DNA of 64,000 nucleotides from Papilionanthe hookeriana x Papilionanthe teres (lineage: Eukaryota; Streptophyta; Magnoliopsida; Asparagales; Orchidaceae): assembly GCA_022702705.1 (NCBI GenBank), contig CM040439.1, forward strand, positions 28,515,345-28,579,344, in the 5' to 3' direction. Positions 26,401-36,723 of this stretch are shown here, one piece after another. Position numbers and translations under genes: made by a program. The notes under the pieces are model-generated. The model made no database searches and was not told where the DNA came from. It was given only the letters and a program-made list of their open reading frames with translations. Each line of letters starts with the position of its first letter. The first letter of the stretch is position 1.

Positions 26401-28088
26401 TTCAATGCACCATGAAATTAAAAAATGTCGGTCCTCGATCAATGCTCCAAAACTTGGAAGAGGTAATTGTTATGCCCAGTATGCCCAGGCGAGCAGGTCC
26501 ATAAGGGATGGGCCGATTGCAACCCAACCAGCCCACAGGTTGGCCTTTGTCGCAGGAAGAAGAGGAGGGATCCGGGCAAGGCGCAAAGGAAGGAGAGAAG
26601 GGGGTGGGGTCCACCAAGACCGCAATCACATATTCAAGGAGGATAAATTAGAGGTCTAGAGGGAAAGTGGAAAAGGAAAAGTTTACAATGCCGTGGGAGG
26701 ATTCTTTTAGGGGGGAACCTCGGTTGTTTTCTTTTTTGCATGTTTTGTTGTTTATGTGTATTCTTTTTTCTAGTGTTCCTAATGACGTCTAAGGTGTGAG
26801 AGAGACGATCTACCTCTCGAATAGTAGATCAATCTTGTATCTTACTTGTTTCCTTTGATCTTTCGTAAGAGAAGCCATCGAGTGTGTTTTTTCCACCTAT
26901 ATATTGTTATTTCATCGTTATTTTGTTCGCTGATTTCGTTCTGAGGCATATCAAATTGGTATAAGAGTGAAGATCTTGGTGGGATGGCAGCAAAAAAAGT
27001 TGTTGCGCTAGAAAGAGAGGTAGAGCAAATCCGATCGGGACTGGAAGAAAGGTTCGCTACCATGGAGGACAACTATTCTTCAATTGAAAGTCGAATGAAT
27101 GATGGATTTGAAGGCATTATCCAAGCAATTAATAAATGCCAAGTTCAGTTCAATGCTCCAAGAGACTAAGAAATGACAGGCCTAATTCAGTGCTCCATCC
27201 AGAACTTGAAAGAGGTAATCTCGTTCAAACAAATCATACCAATTGGTAGTTTAGCACGTATCAATCACACTTTAAGCAAGACAAAATATTGTATGATGTA
27301 GAATATAAAAGCAGTTATATTAAAAAAAGAAAAGGCCTATGTCATCCAAAATCATACTCCAATAGGTTATAAAAGGAAGACAAAACAGTTAAAAGTTGAA
27401 ATATCTACTTCCAGAACCATATATAAAAAGAAGGAAAAATATAAGTTCTCACCACTGAAATATTTTTTCCAGTGTGATTGCTCTTCCGAGTTGTGAGAAT
27501 ATCAAACAGGGAAGAAGAAGTGAAAAAACTAGCTGCAACAAGAATAAAATCCAGTCAGTCAACAAATTGATCACTCAATGTCTTAAAAGGGCAGAATCAT
27601 AATAATTGCCAATCTTATCTATTGTCCTAAACTATTACTATTTGTTTTCGTGAACCTTCCTCCATTCAGTTCTTGAAAGAGCATGGAATAATAAACTTAA
27701 AAAAGAAAGTTATCAAAGGCTTGATTTTTTTTTCCAGATAATGATAATTTGCAGCGGATCTTTTACTGATCTAAGAATAAATTAGCAATCTTGTGTTAAA
27801 AACTATTTGGTGCCATTGATTGTAACTTATTTTTTCTATATAGAATTATTAACAATCCATCAAACATATATCACAGCTAGCAGCAAAATTGTTTCTTACT
27901 CCATTGAGAAGTTTCCGACCATTTGCAGATAGAATGTTGACATACTTAGAAGACATCAGAAACCCCAAAAAGCACATCGTGAAGACCTTTGCAATTGGCA
28001 AAACAGCAAATTTTATCGATGCAAGAACTGATTCTCCTCCACCACCTTCATTCTTCATAATAATCTCCAAAAGAGATATTTCCCTCAT
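11475..28088 (-). CDS. PILS: PILS (PIN-LIKES) auxin efflux carrier-like gene, exons 1-9, last exon missing
   Basis: Membrane carrier of the PIN-LIKES family, which by family knowledge sits in the ER membrane and controls intracellular auxin. Exons (minus): 27900-28088, 27453-27532, 25670-25794, 23820-23941, 18765-18956, 18183-18257, 14316-14416, 12100-12152, 11475-11669. All splice sites are GT-AG and phases agree, giving 377 codons plus 1 nt. Family blocks appear in order: KVFTMCFLGFLMSSKYVNIL, LLLPCLIFSQLG, WWFIPINVVLG, RPPYPYFKF, GNIGNIPLVLIAALCRDKSN, AYISFGQW, the hydrophilic loop in exon 5, FFFFTDSC, AMIPCILLALGGNLVDG, LVLVPPVGLG, LLLQHTMPTSVLSG. The ATG at 28088 fits the short N-termini of the family. 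The last exon (about 40 residues, usually ending near LYLN) is not found between 10586 and 11474, so the gene is incomplete here. Closest to the PILS2/PILS6 type, but the subtype is not settled. Introns are long and full of MITEs. Confidence 0.9.
12303..12537. mobile_element. fold-back MITE, family A
   Basis: Left arm CATACGCACCATTCAATTCC, TATTTACACATCTAACACC; right arm ends GTGTATGTAAATGCCCC. PILS intron 7, just upstream of exon 8 in transcript terms. Confidence 0.78.
14951..17387 (+). mobile_element. short LTR retrotransposon with gag only (complete copy)
   Basis: Two diverged LTRs of about 340 bp, 14951-15293 and 17054-17387, share the TGTGCC/TGGTGCC start, the AATTGAGTC block, the TTGTTGT(T/G)AGTCTTAGGT block, the CTCAAATAGTA block and an end near TCGAATCGYAYCA. 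A primer-binding-like TTGGTCTCAAAG at 15296 follows the left LTR and resembles the initiator Met tRNA site. The interior is only 1.76 kb and shows gag but no protease, reverse transcriptase or integrase. This is like the non-autonomous TR-GAG class known in plants. It lies in PILS intron 6. LTR limits are approximate and no clear target duplication was found. Confidence 0.7.
15700..16630 (+). pseudogene. degenerate Ty3-type gag
   Basis: Coiled-coil start (LEEKMCQIRYRLEERFSTIE) near 15730-15800. The gag core is at about 16286-16625: VERYF(L)VNRIKREEKL, LCLEGKALT, stop, FQWREGRY, WEQFKDYLYERFQANRQKD, EQLYALTKEGIDMEYMERFE. This matches the plant retrotransposon gag domain (PF03732 type). In-frame stops and frameshifts break it. 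Confidence 0.75.
18397..18653. mobile_element. fold-back MITE, family B
   Basis: Partner of 3357-3613 in the right segment, with the same arms and a few substitutions. Confidence 0.65.
21750..22112 (-). repeat. dispersed repeat C (right copy)
   Basis: Partner of 6740-7110. It keeps the stretch CAGTGTCGTGAGACACTG, which is shortened in the left copy but present in part at 36.96 kb, so this form is older. Confidence 0.7.
22934..23261 (+). mobile_element. solo LTR, same insertion in the right copy
   Basis: Allelic or duplicated partner of 7927-8304. It has a shorter AT run (12 bp) and an internal deletion of about 20 bp after the CATATG near its start. Flanks are ACCGT and ATTGT, each one transition away from ATCGT. 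Confidence 0.85.
23078..23089. repeat. AT microsatellite, short allele
   Basis: 12 bases of AT in the right-copy solo LTR. Confidence 0.9.
24066..24300. mobile_element. fold-back MITE, family A
   Basis: Partner of 9103-9336 with the same arms and the same place in PILS intron 3. It has a 3-4 base difference near the loop (CTTCTTTTGC). Confidence 0.8.
25075..25617. mobile_element. fold-back MITE, family A, split by about 280 bp
   Basis: The left arm is 25081-25224 (GGGCATTTACATATATAAAACC) and the right arm about 25505-25617 (GTTAGATATGTAAATACATA). Between them about 280 bases of unrelated sequence start near TGTTAATAAGG and end near TATTGACA. These TG...CA ends suggest a small solo LTR, but no target duplication is certain. 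PILS intron 3. Confidence 0.65.
26066..26290. mobile_element. fold-back MITE, family A
   Basis: Left arm GGGCATCCGCATACATACCA; right arm TTAGATATTTAAATACATAA and GAATTGTGTGGTATATTTGT. PILS intron 2. Confidence 0.75.
26394..27221 (+). mobile_element. retroelement remnant: interior - LTR - interior
   Basis: From about 26700 to 26950 the sequence resembles the LTR of the gag-only element (GTGAGAGAGACGA, CTCGAATAGTAG). A PBS-like TTGGTATAAGAG follows at 26956, then a gag start at 26984 (VVALEREVEQIRSGLEERF). The end of this gag piece (27146-27221) is a diverged direct repeat of 26394-26468 on the other side of the LTR. So a single LTR has internal sequence on both sides. It lies in PILS intron 2. 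Confidence 0.6.
26984..27169 (+). pseudogene. N-terminal gag fragment
   Basis: 61 codons from the ATG at 26984, strongly helical and charged, matching the start of the gag at 15730. It ends after NAPRD. It is a fragment and no further domains follow. Confidence 0.55.
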
Positions 28089-28649
28089 TGTTCTAAGATC
28101 TCCTACACCTAATAAATAAACAACAGCAGATTCAATCACTCAGTATGCCATCATATTCGCTTATCAAATTGGAGTGAAATCAAAGATAAGAATTCAAACC
28201 CTCAATACCTGATCGATACAATAAAACAAAACAAAACGTAAAAAAGGTATCCGCACACTGACTCATGTAGTCCAGTCATAAAAATACATAGATTCGTAGC
28301 TAATTGGAAACATAATACATCATACAAGTAAAATCAAAGTAGCTAGCATGCGCAGAAACAGAATACGAAATGTAAGCCAAATATGACCTAAACTCATCCC
28401 AACGCGAGAATGAGCATCTTCTTCAACGAACTGTGCAACAAAACCAAGACAAGAAACCCAACCTTTCCTCACCTCTTCAAATTTTCAAACACGAACATGA
28501 AATCGATCCATATCTCCAAACTACCTCAACCCAAACCCTCCTGAATCAGCACAACCCATCCATATCCACAAAAAAGAACCCCACCAAAAAGCCCAGATTG
28601 TCCCAAAAAGAAAGTATATAAAACGGCTTTGTTAGTCTGTACAACCAAC

Positions 28650-28860
28650 CTATCTTCCGCGAACAAGCTCAGGATCCCGCCGCACTGAAACGAAACTTCG
28701 AAGAAGAAAGCTTGGATCGGCTCGCAGCGCTCTTCTCAGACGAAAACCCTAGAATTGAAGGACGTAAGTTCCTGGAAATGAGAGGGGAGGACGAGCTCCG
28801 GTATAAAGAGGCCTTCGCGCTTCCACTCTTGCCGCTCTCTGAAGCTTAGTCCACCATGCT
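28650..28860 (-). other. possible 5' UTR exon of PILS
   Basis: Upstream of the PILS ATG the sequence is less AT-rich and gene-like. On the minus strand a donor-like GATAG|GTTGG lies at 28650/28649. Acceptor-like AGs lie just before the ATG exon (exon starts 28108 or 28102). Many plant genes have such a leader intron. The outer limit is a guess. Confidence 0.35.
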
Positions 28861-28979
28861 GCAATAAATTCAGCTTGTAGAATAACCGTATAGCACACGT
28901 CTGCCAAACAATAGTCCTCTCAAGACAAAGCGAATTACGATTCTGCCATCCAGCGGTAAGATACCTACCACCCCATTTT

Positions 28980-29225
28980 TATACATTAAAAATTAAAATT
29001 TTGATAGACATGTTTGGGTAAATTGAATTTTGACAGTTTTTTCAAAAATTTATATTTCTAAATTGTTGAAATCAGTTTCACATTGTTACTGACTAGATGG
29101 GGTGACAACTTTCTAGCTGCGATCTAACTTTTCAAAATAATAATAATTATAATTGTCACCGTAACTTTCTGAACAACTGATTATTTTTCAGCGGCTCATA
29201 AACAGTCACAATTGGGTCTTAAAGA
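28980..29225. mobile_element. Harbinger-like MITE, worn ends
   Basis: The interior GACTAGATGGGGTGACAACT, TTTCTAGCTGCGATCTAAC and TTTTTCAGCGGCTCATAA match the copies at 43.7 and 45.8 kb. It lies upstream of PILS. Ends are not clear. Confidence 0.55.
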
Positions 29226-29888
29226 ATGTAAATGCTCATATATTTTTTTTTTATTTATGTGAATTATGAATAATGTGAAATTTGGAGGTAATTGGGGATA
29301 TTTTTTTAATTTAAATGTTTTTTTTTTGGTTTAATAATTATTTCTTTAATGCATTTTTCAAATGTTTTATTTTCTTAAAATAAAATTTATTTTTTGTAAT
29401 TTTAAAAATAAGTTGGATTTTTTTCCTTATATAAAGTCTTTTTGTGAATAACTCACACTTGTCAATTAGTTTAAAAAATATACCTTTATCTTTATAAAAA
29501 TAATGTAACATGCTACTCACATGTCTTATTTCTTATTACAATGAAATATTTATAACCCTAGTTGATAATAATAATAATATATTTACTATTTTAATTTTTA
29601 TTTGTAAGATATTGAACAATTATTGAAAGTTTTTTTTTATTATTTTTTATGGACAATGACATAAACTAGTTAAAAATAATAATAGTTTATTTTTAAATGA
29701 AATTTGCATAGAAAATGGAGAATTTTCAATTAAAGTAGGTTTTTATTAGCGATAGATAAAGGTCATAAGGTGTCTCTTTTTCTTAATTCTAAATAAGCAT
29801 CAAAGGAAATTAAGTGAAAAGTACGATATTATTAGTATTCTTGAAGTTTAGCAATCTAACAAGATTTAAGTGTTAGGAGTATCCTCTT

Positions 29889-30394
29889 TAGGACCGTTAA
29901 AAAAGCTCGCTGTTCATGAACAGCTCGTGTTCTGCTCGTGAAGTAGCTCGTGTTCGGCTCGTTTATTAAGTAAACGAGCCGAACGCGAACAAATTTTTTA
30001 AGCTTGTATTACAAACAAGCCGAACACAAACAACTCTTTGTTCGCTCGTGTTCGGCTTGTTTTAGCTCAAAATAAAAAAATAATCATATAATTAATTATA
30101 TAATAATTTATTATATATATTATTTATATATTAATATATTATATATATTTATATTTAAGTTTAAATCATAATTGCTTATGTGGTAACGTGGTTATAAGTC
30201 TTGTTTCCATTCATATGGTCCAGGTTCGAATCCAGCACTATGCATATATTTTTTCCAATTAATTTTAACGAGCCAATTTCGAGCCGAACACGAACAAGAA
30301 TATTTAATTAGAGCCGAACACGAACACACCTTTCACGAGCCATTTCAAACACGAGCCGATTTCGAGCTCGAGCCATTATCGAACGAGCCGAACA
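29889..30394. mobile_element. hAT-like fold-back element with tRNA-like centre
   Basis: Starts TAGGACCGTTAAAAAAGCTC. The arms are rich in GCTCGTGTTCGGCTCG on the left and GAGCCGAACACGAACA on the right. The AT-rich centre holds a tRNA-like block (30175-30240). The right end is not sharp. Confidence 0.65.
30175..30240 (+). other. tRNA-like A and B box inside the fold-back element
   Basis: TGGTAACGTGGTTATAAG resembles an A box and GGTTCGAATCC is a perfect B box, about 30 bases apart. No complete cloverleaf was found, so this is not called a tRNA gene. Confidence 0.5.
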
Positions 30395-31489
30395 CTTCAT
30401 AAAGGGAACATATACAATAGTGTTAGCAAAGTGAGTACTTCATTAAGTTCGGCCAGCTGGTCTGTCTCTTAGAGGTGAAATTGGCATGATTGTCGAATGA
30501 CTACCAATGTGACACCAACAACTAGGATTCTTCTATTTCTAAAGTAATAAAACATGTTGTTGTGTAGCAATGGATGAGACAACATTTGAAGGTTAGAGAA
30601 GAGTATTGAAGATGATAGGACATGTCTCCTCCTGGATGCAACAACGACACACTCTCATGCCCTTTATAAGGTCACAGGATAGTACTTAGGATTATTAGCA
30701 TTGTACTCTTTTTAAAGTAATAAAAAAATTGAAGCCCTTCCTATCTATTTAGTTTGGATCCAGCCCAATCTCATGCCCCTTCTAAGTCTACATTACGGAT
30801 CTCAGATCATGTTTGAATGTCCCTCAGTCGCGCCTAAAACCAATTCACTACTTTTGAATCTGAATTATTAAGCATCATAAGTTCTTTATCCCCCTTATGA
30901 ATCATTATATAAAGAACAATAAAGACGCGCTCTATCAGTACCCAAGACAACATCAAACAGACTAACTAACGCAGACATATTTTTCAATTTCAAACTAACA
31001 CTAGCAATTCATGAACCCATCTAACTATACATATGGTTAAGGCAAACCCACCAAATCCAAATGCTTCCTAAATGTTTGATCTAGATGTACATATAGTACA
31101 TGACTATGTATGTTAAGTTTATATGATTATTATTTGCCTAAAGTTGGCCTATAGTTCATCCTATTCCAATTAAGATTAGTCCCTAAATTCCTTAAAATCT
31201 CCATACTTCCAGAGCTATTTGGTCCACTCAATTTGAAATCAATCATAGTCTCTACATTATTGAACAAGATTAAGTGATACACTATCTATTGGTATGTCAA
31301 GCACATAACAATCAACAAGAAAGTCATAGAAGATATCATAATTTATTGAAAAAAATGTTCTTAATGACGTACGAACAACTCTGAATATTTATTATTCTGA
31401 TTAAAGGATCTTCGGTATCTGTTCTTTGTTTAATTTAATGGTCAGTGATTAAAAATAAATATTGAATTTGAGGAGTGCACAATGACTTA
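30395..31489. other. intergenic, nothing recognised
   Basis: No frame of note and no clear repeat ends. Moderately AT-rich. Confidence 0.6.
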
Positions 31490-31728
31490 ATTGCGACGAC
31501 AATAATCTACTGATAAGTTAAGTGTGTTGGCTATTATAAAATTTTATTTTTTTGAAAAGTCAGACCGTAGTCAGAAAGCCGCCACCGCACCTAGATAAGT
31601 GCGGTGTGAAAAAGCTGTTTTCTGCGTTTTGAAAACTCATAAGCTGCCAAAACGCAAGTTACCCAAACAGACCAGGAGCGTTTTCAAAATGCCACCGCAC
31701 CAAATAAGCTAACCCAAACGGACTCTCA
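31490..31728. mobile_element. Harbinger-like MITE, left end lost
   Basis: GGCTATTATAAAATTTTATT, AGTCAGACCGTAGTCAGAAA, GCCGCCACCGCACCTAGATA and the end GCTAACCCAAACGGACTCTC match 60340-60623. Confidence 0.62.
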
Positions 31729-31934
31729 GATTGTTATTAATGAAATATCAATACTCTCAAAACATTTTCTTAAAAATCAGAAGTATTTTTATATGTGAAA
31801 TAATTAAAATTTGAACAAAAATATCATTCAATTTTATTAAGAAAGATTTTTAATTAATTAACCTCATCAAATATAATAGTTAAATAATAATTATCAACAA
31901 AGACGCCAAAAGTGCTATATATATATAGTCGTTA

Positions 31935-32090
31935 GCCGTGAATTGTTGGTAGAGCAGCCTCTTAGAAGTTCGTAAATCTCCTTAGATCACCGGTTCAAAT
32001 CCCCATCTGGCCACTTTGTCGGTGGTGATGGCAGTCCTTAAATAGTTAGAAGTATGAGAGTGACTCGGGACACGTATACTACCCTCTGGC
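31935..32090 (+). mobile_element. tRNA-derived SINE
   Basis: TTGTTGGTAGAGCAGC (A box) and CCGGTTCAAATCCCC (B box) about 45 bases apart, followed by a non-tRNA body ending in a TA repeat. The tail limit is uncertain. Confidence 0.6.
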
Positions 32091-32221
32091 TATATATATA
32101 TATCATGTTAGATGTAGATACTTTATGTACGCATAGTGTCACAAGTGTTCCGTGTGTCGTTTTGACGTGTCTAAATGTGGTGGCGTCCAATAGTCGTATT
32201 AAAAGTTGGTTGTTGAATGAA

Positions 32222-32466
32222 AAATTTATATACATACCACATAACTATTATGTATTTACAAATCTAACCTTCAAAGTTTGATAATTACATTATAACACCT
32301 TGATGACATAACCAAATGCATGAAAAAGATGTAATTCACTTTTAAAAATATGATGATAATATTTTCAAGTGATGTTAAAAAGAAAAAGATTGATATGCAT
32401 GTAAATATGAATGTTTATGTGTTAGATATATAAATATTTAAGAATTATGTGGTATATATGTAAATC
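32222..32466. mobile_element. fold-back MITE, family A
   Basis: Left arm ATATACATACCACATAACTA and TATTTACAAATCTAACC; right arm TTAGATATATAAATATTTAA and GAATTATGTGGTATATATGT. Confidence 0.72.
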
Positions 32467-32539
32467 ATAAATTTATGATAAAAAATGAGAGAATTTTAAT
32501 CAAAATTTAATATTAATTTCATATATGTCATCTTATATA

Positions 32540-32655
32540 TGGGTGAAAATATTAATTTCATCATTTAAAAATTACAATAATGATATTTTGGATATATGAA
32601 AGATTTGGGTGTTATAAGTGTAAATAAATTAAAGTACTAGGGTTAGATATATAAA
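32540..32655. mobile_element. fold-back MITE, family A, fragment
   Basis: Half element: AATGATATTTTGGATATATG, AAAGATTTGGGTGTTATAAG and GGTTAGATATATAAACC match the family in one arm only. Confidence 0.55.
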
Positions 32656-32877
32656 CCTAAACATAACGTAATAAAAAATAAAAATATGAATTAATTTAAA
32701 TTTAAAAATCAATGTTGATCATAATTAATTTAGTTATCCGTAATTAATATAGTTTGTAGAATAAAACAAATAATATATTTTTATTTTAATATCAATCATA
32801 CAACGATTGATGGAAGAAGTTCATACCTAATAAATAAATAATTATTTATAAAATAGTGTTGTTTGTGTCTATGTATG

Positions 32878-33122
32878 GGAAAAAAATTTGCGTACGTAAA
32901 GCGTATGCAGCACTACGTACGTCTAGCAGGTTAGATGAAGGTTACGGATACATGGAGGTTACATGAAGGGTATTTCCGTGTTTTATCTCTTGTAGCCTCC
33001 CTGTAACCTGCCTGTAACCTTCTTATTTTTACAGGTTACATGGACGTTACACATACGTGAAATCCTTCTATTGGATGACGTGCGCAGTGCTGCGTGTGCT
33101 TTACGTATGCAAATTTTTTTCC
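32878..33122. mobile_element. Mutator-like MITE
   Basis: The ends GGAAAAAAATTTGCGTACG and CGTATGCAAATTTTTTTCC are inverted repeats. Flanking 8-mers TATGTATG and TATGTACG differ by one base. The interior folds through GGTTACA / TGTAACC motifs. Confidence 0.75.
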
Positions 33123-33218
33123 TATGTACGTGTATATTTATATATAGGGGGCCAGTTTGCCCCTTAAAAAAAAAAAAAAAACTCATTTCACCCTCTTGTG
33201 TGTATATATATATATATA

Positions 33219-33425
33219 TGCGCCGGGTTTTCAGATCAGTTGGTAGAGCAGCTTCGACGTAAGTCCTCTATGATTCGAGGTCTGAGTCCCCCTCACGCGA
33301 CTGATGCTATATGGGGGGTGGTACTCGAGTGACTAGGCGCTTGGGTTCAACTCAGACCTGACGGGTTGTGAGTCATGGGGTGGTTGATGATTCTGCCTGT
33401 CAACCATTCATTTTAAATGTACCGA
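33219..33425 (+). mobile_element. tRNA-derived SINE (AU-like)
   Basis: GATCAGTTGGTAGAGCAGC (A box) and GAGGTCTGAGTCCCC (B box) open the element. The body follows with GGGTTCAACTCAGACC and GTCAACCATTCA. The spacing and head are those of plant tRNA-derived SINEs. Confidence 0.65.
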
Positions 33426-33644
33426 GCCATTTGATAAACATCGAGCTGATAAATAAATAAAGTAGAAAGAACTTAACTTTGAACCACCCTATTGTCTTTT
33501 GTAATAAATTTCAATAATGGATAGTAAAAAATAATACAATAAATCGTTATATCTATTATCATGATTACATTTCTTGATAATTCAAATCATGTTGCAATAA
33601 ATGTGGGTGCAACTTGAAATGATTCAAGAGGGTGTGCACGTACA

Positions 33645-33800
33645 ATCATGCCACCCCATTCTTATATATTTATATATCATTTTTAACTTTAGTTTTTACA
33701 TTTATGAGGTCCAAATCTTTCATATCATGTAAAATATATCATTGTTTTAATATAAAAAAATGTAAAATACATTTTATACTTAGGTAGGGCGACTATATAT
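33645..33800. mobile_element. fold-back MITE, family A, fragment
   Basis: CATGCCACCCCATTCTTATA, TTTTTACATTTATGAGGTCC, AATCTTTCATATCATG and TACTTAGGTAGGG match the left arm and loop. The right arm is lost. Confidence 0.6.
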
Positions 33801-34223
33801 TATATTGTGTATACAAATATGAGTGATGGGTGCTAGAAAGTATGTGGCGGTAGAGTAATGAATTATCGTCTTAGAGTTACATGATAATTCAGCACACACA
33901 GATAAAAGAAGACAAGCAAGCTGAAGGAGACAACTTGAATTTCTACGTAGAAAACCCTTGAAAGGGGAAAGAACACGGGGCCTAACCCAGTTAAAATAAT
34001 CCACTATGAATGATGAGTACATGTGTTCATTCTTCTCCTGAATTAGAGAAGATGGAGTTATAAAGTTGTATAACTATAATCTGACTGTAGTTTTTGGTGA
34101 CAGGTTGCATGGGTAATTGTTGATTGTTGTAGAGGTAGTAGTCTGTTGTGAGTGTTGTAGATGGTTGCTCTAGAAGCGCTGATTAGTCACAGACGTCGTT
34201 GTAAGCAGTTTTGGGAGTTGTGG

Positions 34224-34400
34224 ACCACGTAGACCGTAGTTGGCGAGCACTAATGACGTTCGCAGGTTGTTGGGGACCGAAGTTGGGAGCTGCATGAGCT
34301 GATGACCCCGCAGGTCGTTGATGCGAGTATTAATGACATCCGTAGGCCGTTAGGGCCGGAGTCAGAAACTGTATGAGCTGATGATCACGTAGGTCGTACG
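34224..34400. repeat. degenerate tandem repeat, about 80-bp unit
   Basis: Two units and part of a third. Each has CACTAATGACGTTCGCAGG-like then GCATGAGCTGATGA-like blocks, at 34224-34303 and 34304-34382. Confidence 0.6.
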
Positions 34401-34494
34401 TGGCACATGGATTGTAGTGGTGAGCTCTTGTCCCATATACGAGAAAAGGTTACTATATTTTCCAATTTACGATGTTGACTAGTACCCTTTGATC

Positions 34495-34715
34495 GGCTGC
34501 GGTGGTCGACGGAGGTTGTCGGTGGTCGACGACGATCGACACTGGTATGCGGTGGTCGACGACGATATGCGGTGGTCGAAGACGATTAAAGGTAGTCGAT
34601 GAAGGTTGGGGATGACATATGGTGATGATTGGCGGTGGTTGGCGATGGTCTACGACTTTCGGTGGTGATTGACGACTGTCGGCGGTATTCGACGACGGTC
34701 ACCGGTGGTGTTGAA
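34495..34715. repeat. short GGTGGTCGACGA-type repeats
   Basis: The motif GCGGTGGTCGAC with GACGATATGC variants recurs irregularly about ten times. Low complexity, not coding. Confidence 0.65.
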
Positions 34716-34840
34716 CTTCAGCTCATTCTCAAAGCCTCAAGTTCTCTCCCAAGACTTTAAACCCCCACTCATGTAAGGGTGGAGGTATATTTATAGTTTT
34801 TTGGGTGCAATTAATGTAGTAAATATGAAACATTTTGATC

Positions 34841-36129
34841 TTACTGTCCAGAGAGCTTCCTTTGATCATACAGTTCTTAAGGAGCATTTGGATGTCTTAA
34901 TGATGTTGGAATTGAGTGATCTTGGTCTCGTTGGATTCGTTATGTCGAGACGCTCGTTTCGATTATGAACTTGCTGGATTTGACATTCGTCTGATATTCC
35001 AAGAGCGGTTAAATGACTTGATCAATGCTTGATTTGACTCAAATTTGTTTAACTTTGGTGTCACTAGATTCCTCTCATCGAGCCGGTTAGTTTGATTATA
35101 AGTTTGCTGAAATCAAATGTCTATATGACTGTTTATCAAAATTTGAACGTTTCTTGCTCAAAATATCGCCCTCGAGATCCATGTCATGTCTCGAGATTCA
35201 TGCTAGACAATGAAAATTTGTTGGTGTTGTATCAATGAGTATATAACATTTTTCACCTATTTATAAATTGAGTCTGTGCCAAAGCAGCTGAATAAAGCAT
35301 ATTGCCGAAATAGTTGAATTGAACCAACCTGCCGAAGTGGTTGAATCGACACTATAAGAGTAATAGACTTTGGCAACGTAAAAAGAAACTATGACAACGA
35401 TTTTAATAACATATAAAATTTTACCAGCAGTTTAAAAGTCGCCACAAAATCATCACCGATACTTGGTGCCACAAAATCCTTATAGCAGTGGTTTTAAAAC
35501 ATCCATTGTAGCCTGAAGCTACGACAACAGTTTTAAAACTGTTGTCATAGCTCCACGCTATAGCGGCGGTTATGACCTCTGGAATTTTTTAACTTTACTA
35601 GCTACATAATTCTTATTAATAGAATTACACGTAAGTGGAAGAACTAAATTAACTCTAACAGTTGTGGATAATCATTTACTTAATCATATTAATAAGAACA
35701 TAATTGTAATAAGACAACAGTGTGATGATCATAAAAAATAAACTCAATGCATTTAAGATCATAAAAACTTTTCGTTTCACTTTCTTTACCTGTAAATATC
35801 TCATTATAAATTATCATTCATTTTTTAATAAGATAAATATATAATTAATAATTAAACTAAAAATATTATTGATATAATAATATAATACTTTAAATCTATA
35901 ATTAAATAAATTCTAATTAATTAAATTTTATTTAAGTAGTATATAATATATATAATATGAGTTATGATCAGACTTAATATTAAGTATTTAACAAGTTACT
36001 TGTTGAACGACAAACGACTTTCCCTGTGAACATAAACAAATAAGTTTGATCATGTTCATATTCAGCTCATTTAAACATCAAACTTTCAAAAATTGTTCAA
36101 GTTTATCTATTTACTAGTTTAAACAAATA
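34841..36129. other. intergenic, nothing recognised
   Basis: AT-rich, with no family-like frame. Short imperfect repeats near 35340-35580 (AACAGTTTTAAAA-type) only. Confidence 0.55.
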
Positions 36130-36350
36130 TCTGTAGCTTATTGAATAATCTTTTGATAAGCTGATTCAAAATAATATGCTAATAAGCTAGGTGCGGTGTC
36201 TATTACAAAATTTTATTTTTTTGGAAAAGACAGGCCGCAGCCAAAAAGCTGCCACGACATCTAGATAGGTGCAGTGTGAAAAAACTGTTTTCTACTTTTT
36301 GAAAACGCATAAACTGTCAAAATATAGTTTACCCAAACAGATCAATCGGA
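36130..36350. mobile_element. Harbinger-like MITE, worn
   Basis: TAGCTTATTGAATAATCTTT, GGTGCGGTGTCTATTACAAA, AAAGACAGGCCGCAGCC and TTACCCAAACAGATCAATCG match the 60.4-kb copy. Confidence 0.6.
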
Positions 36351-36394
36351 CCCAATGACATCTGAGTTAGTTATTCATAAAATTCGCATAACCC

Positions 36395-36700
36395 TAACCT
36401 CCTCGTCTTCACAGGCCACCCGACTCTGCTGCGATCAGCTCCTCCCTGCCACAAAAGGTCGGAAGCCGCTCCGCCTTAGGCCGCTTTCCTCCCGTGCGAC
36501 CCCCTGCTTCTTCTACCCAATCGCTTGCTTCCCCTGCCTGTATCGTGATCCTCCTCAAGCCGCAATTCCGAGCATCCGTCCCTGCTGCATCAATCCACTC
36601 CGCCATAGCTCGCGTCCGAGGTCCCCTCCCTGCCTCGCCTCCTTTCCTCTGCTTGATTCTCCCTGAACGGAAGCCAGTAACCCTGCCCTAGCCTTCGCAT
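36395..36700 (+). other. GC-rich island, no clear gene
   Basis: About 300 bases rich in CCTCC and CCGC directly before repeat C. Open frames exist but show no domain or family likeness. It could be a captured gene fragment or an old 5' leader. Confidence 0.4.
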
Positions 36701-36723
36701 GATTTGCTTTCACACTTTTCACT

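Larger units (their letters stand above)
33880..34840 (+). mobile_element. possible LTR retroelement remnant around the tandem repeats
   Basis: AATTTCTACGTAGAAAACCC then CGGGGCCTAACCCAG resembles motifs common in plant LTRs. No coding domain or second LTR was found. Confidence 0.3.

Noticed and set aside
30175..30240. A tRNA gene
   Set aside because: A and B box-like motifs are present, but no cloverleaf or anticodon arm could be built.
36355..36691. 103-codon frame in the GC island at 36.4 kb
   Set aside because: No recognisable domain, and all frames there are open because of composition.
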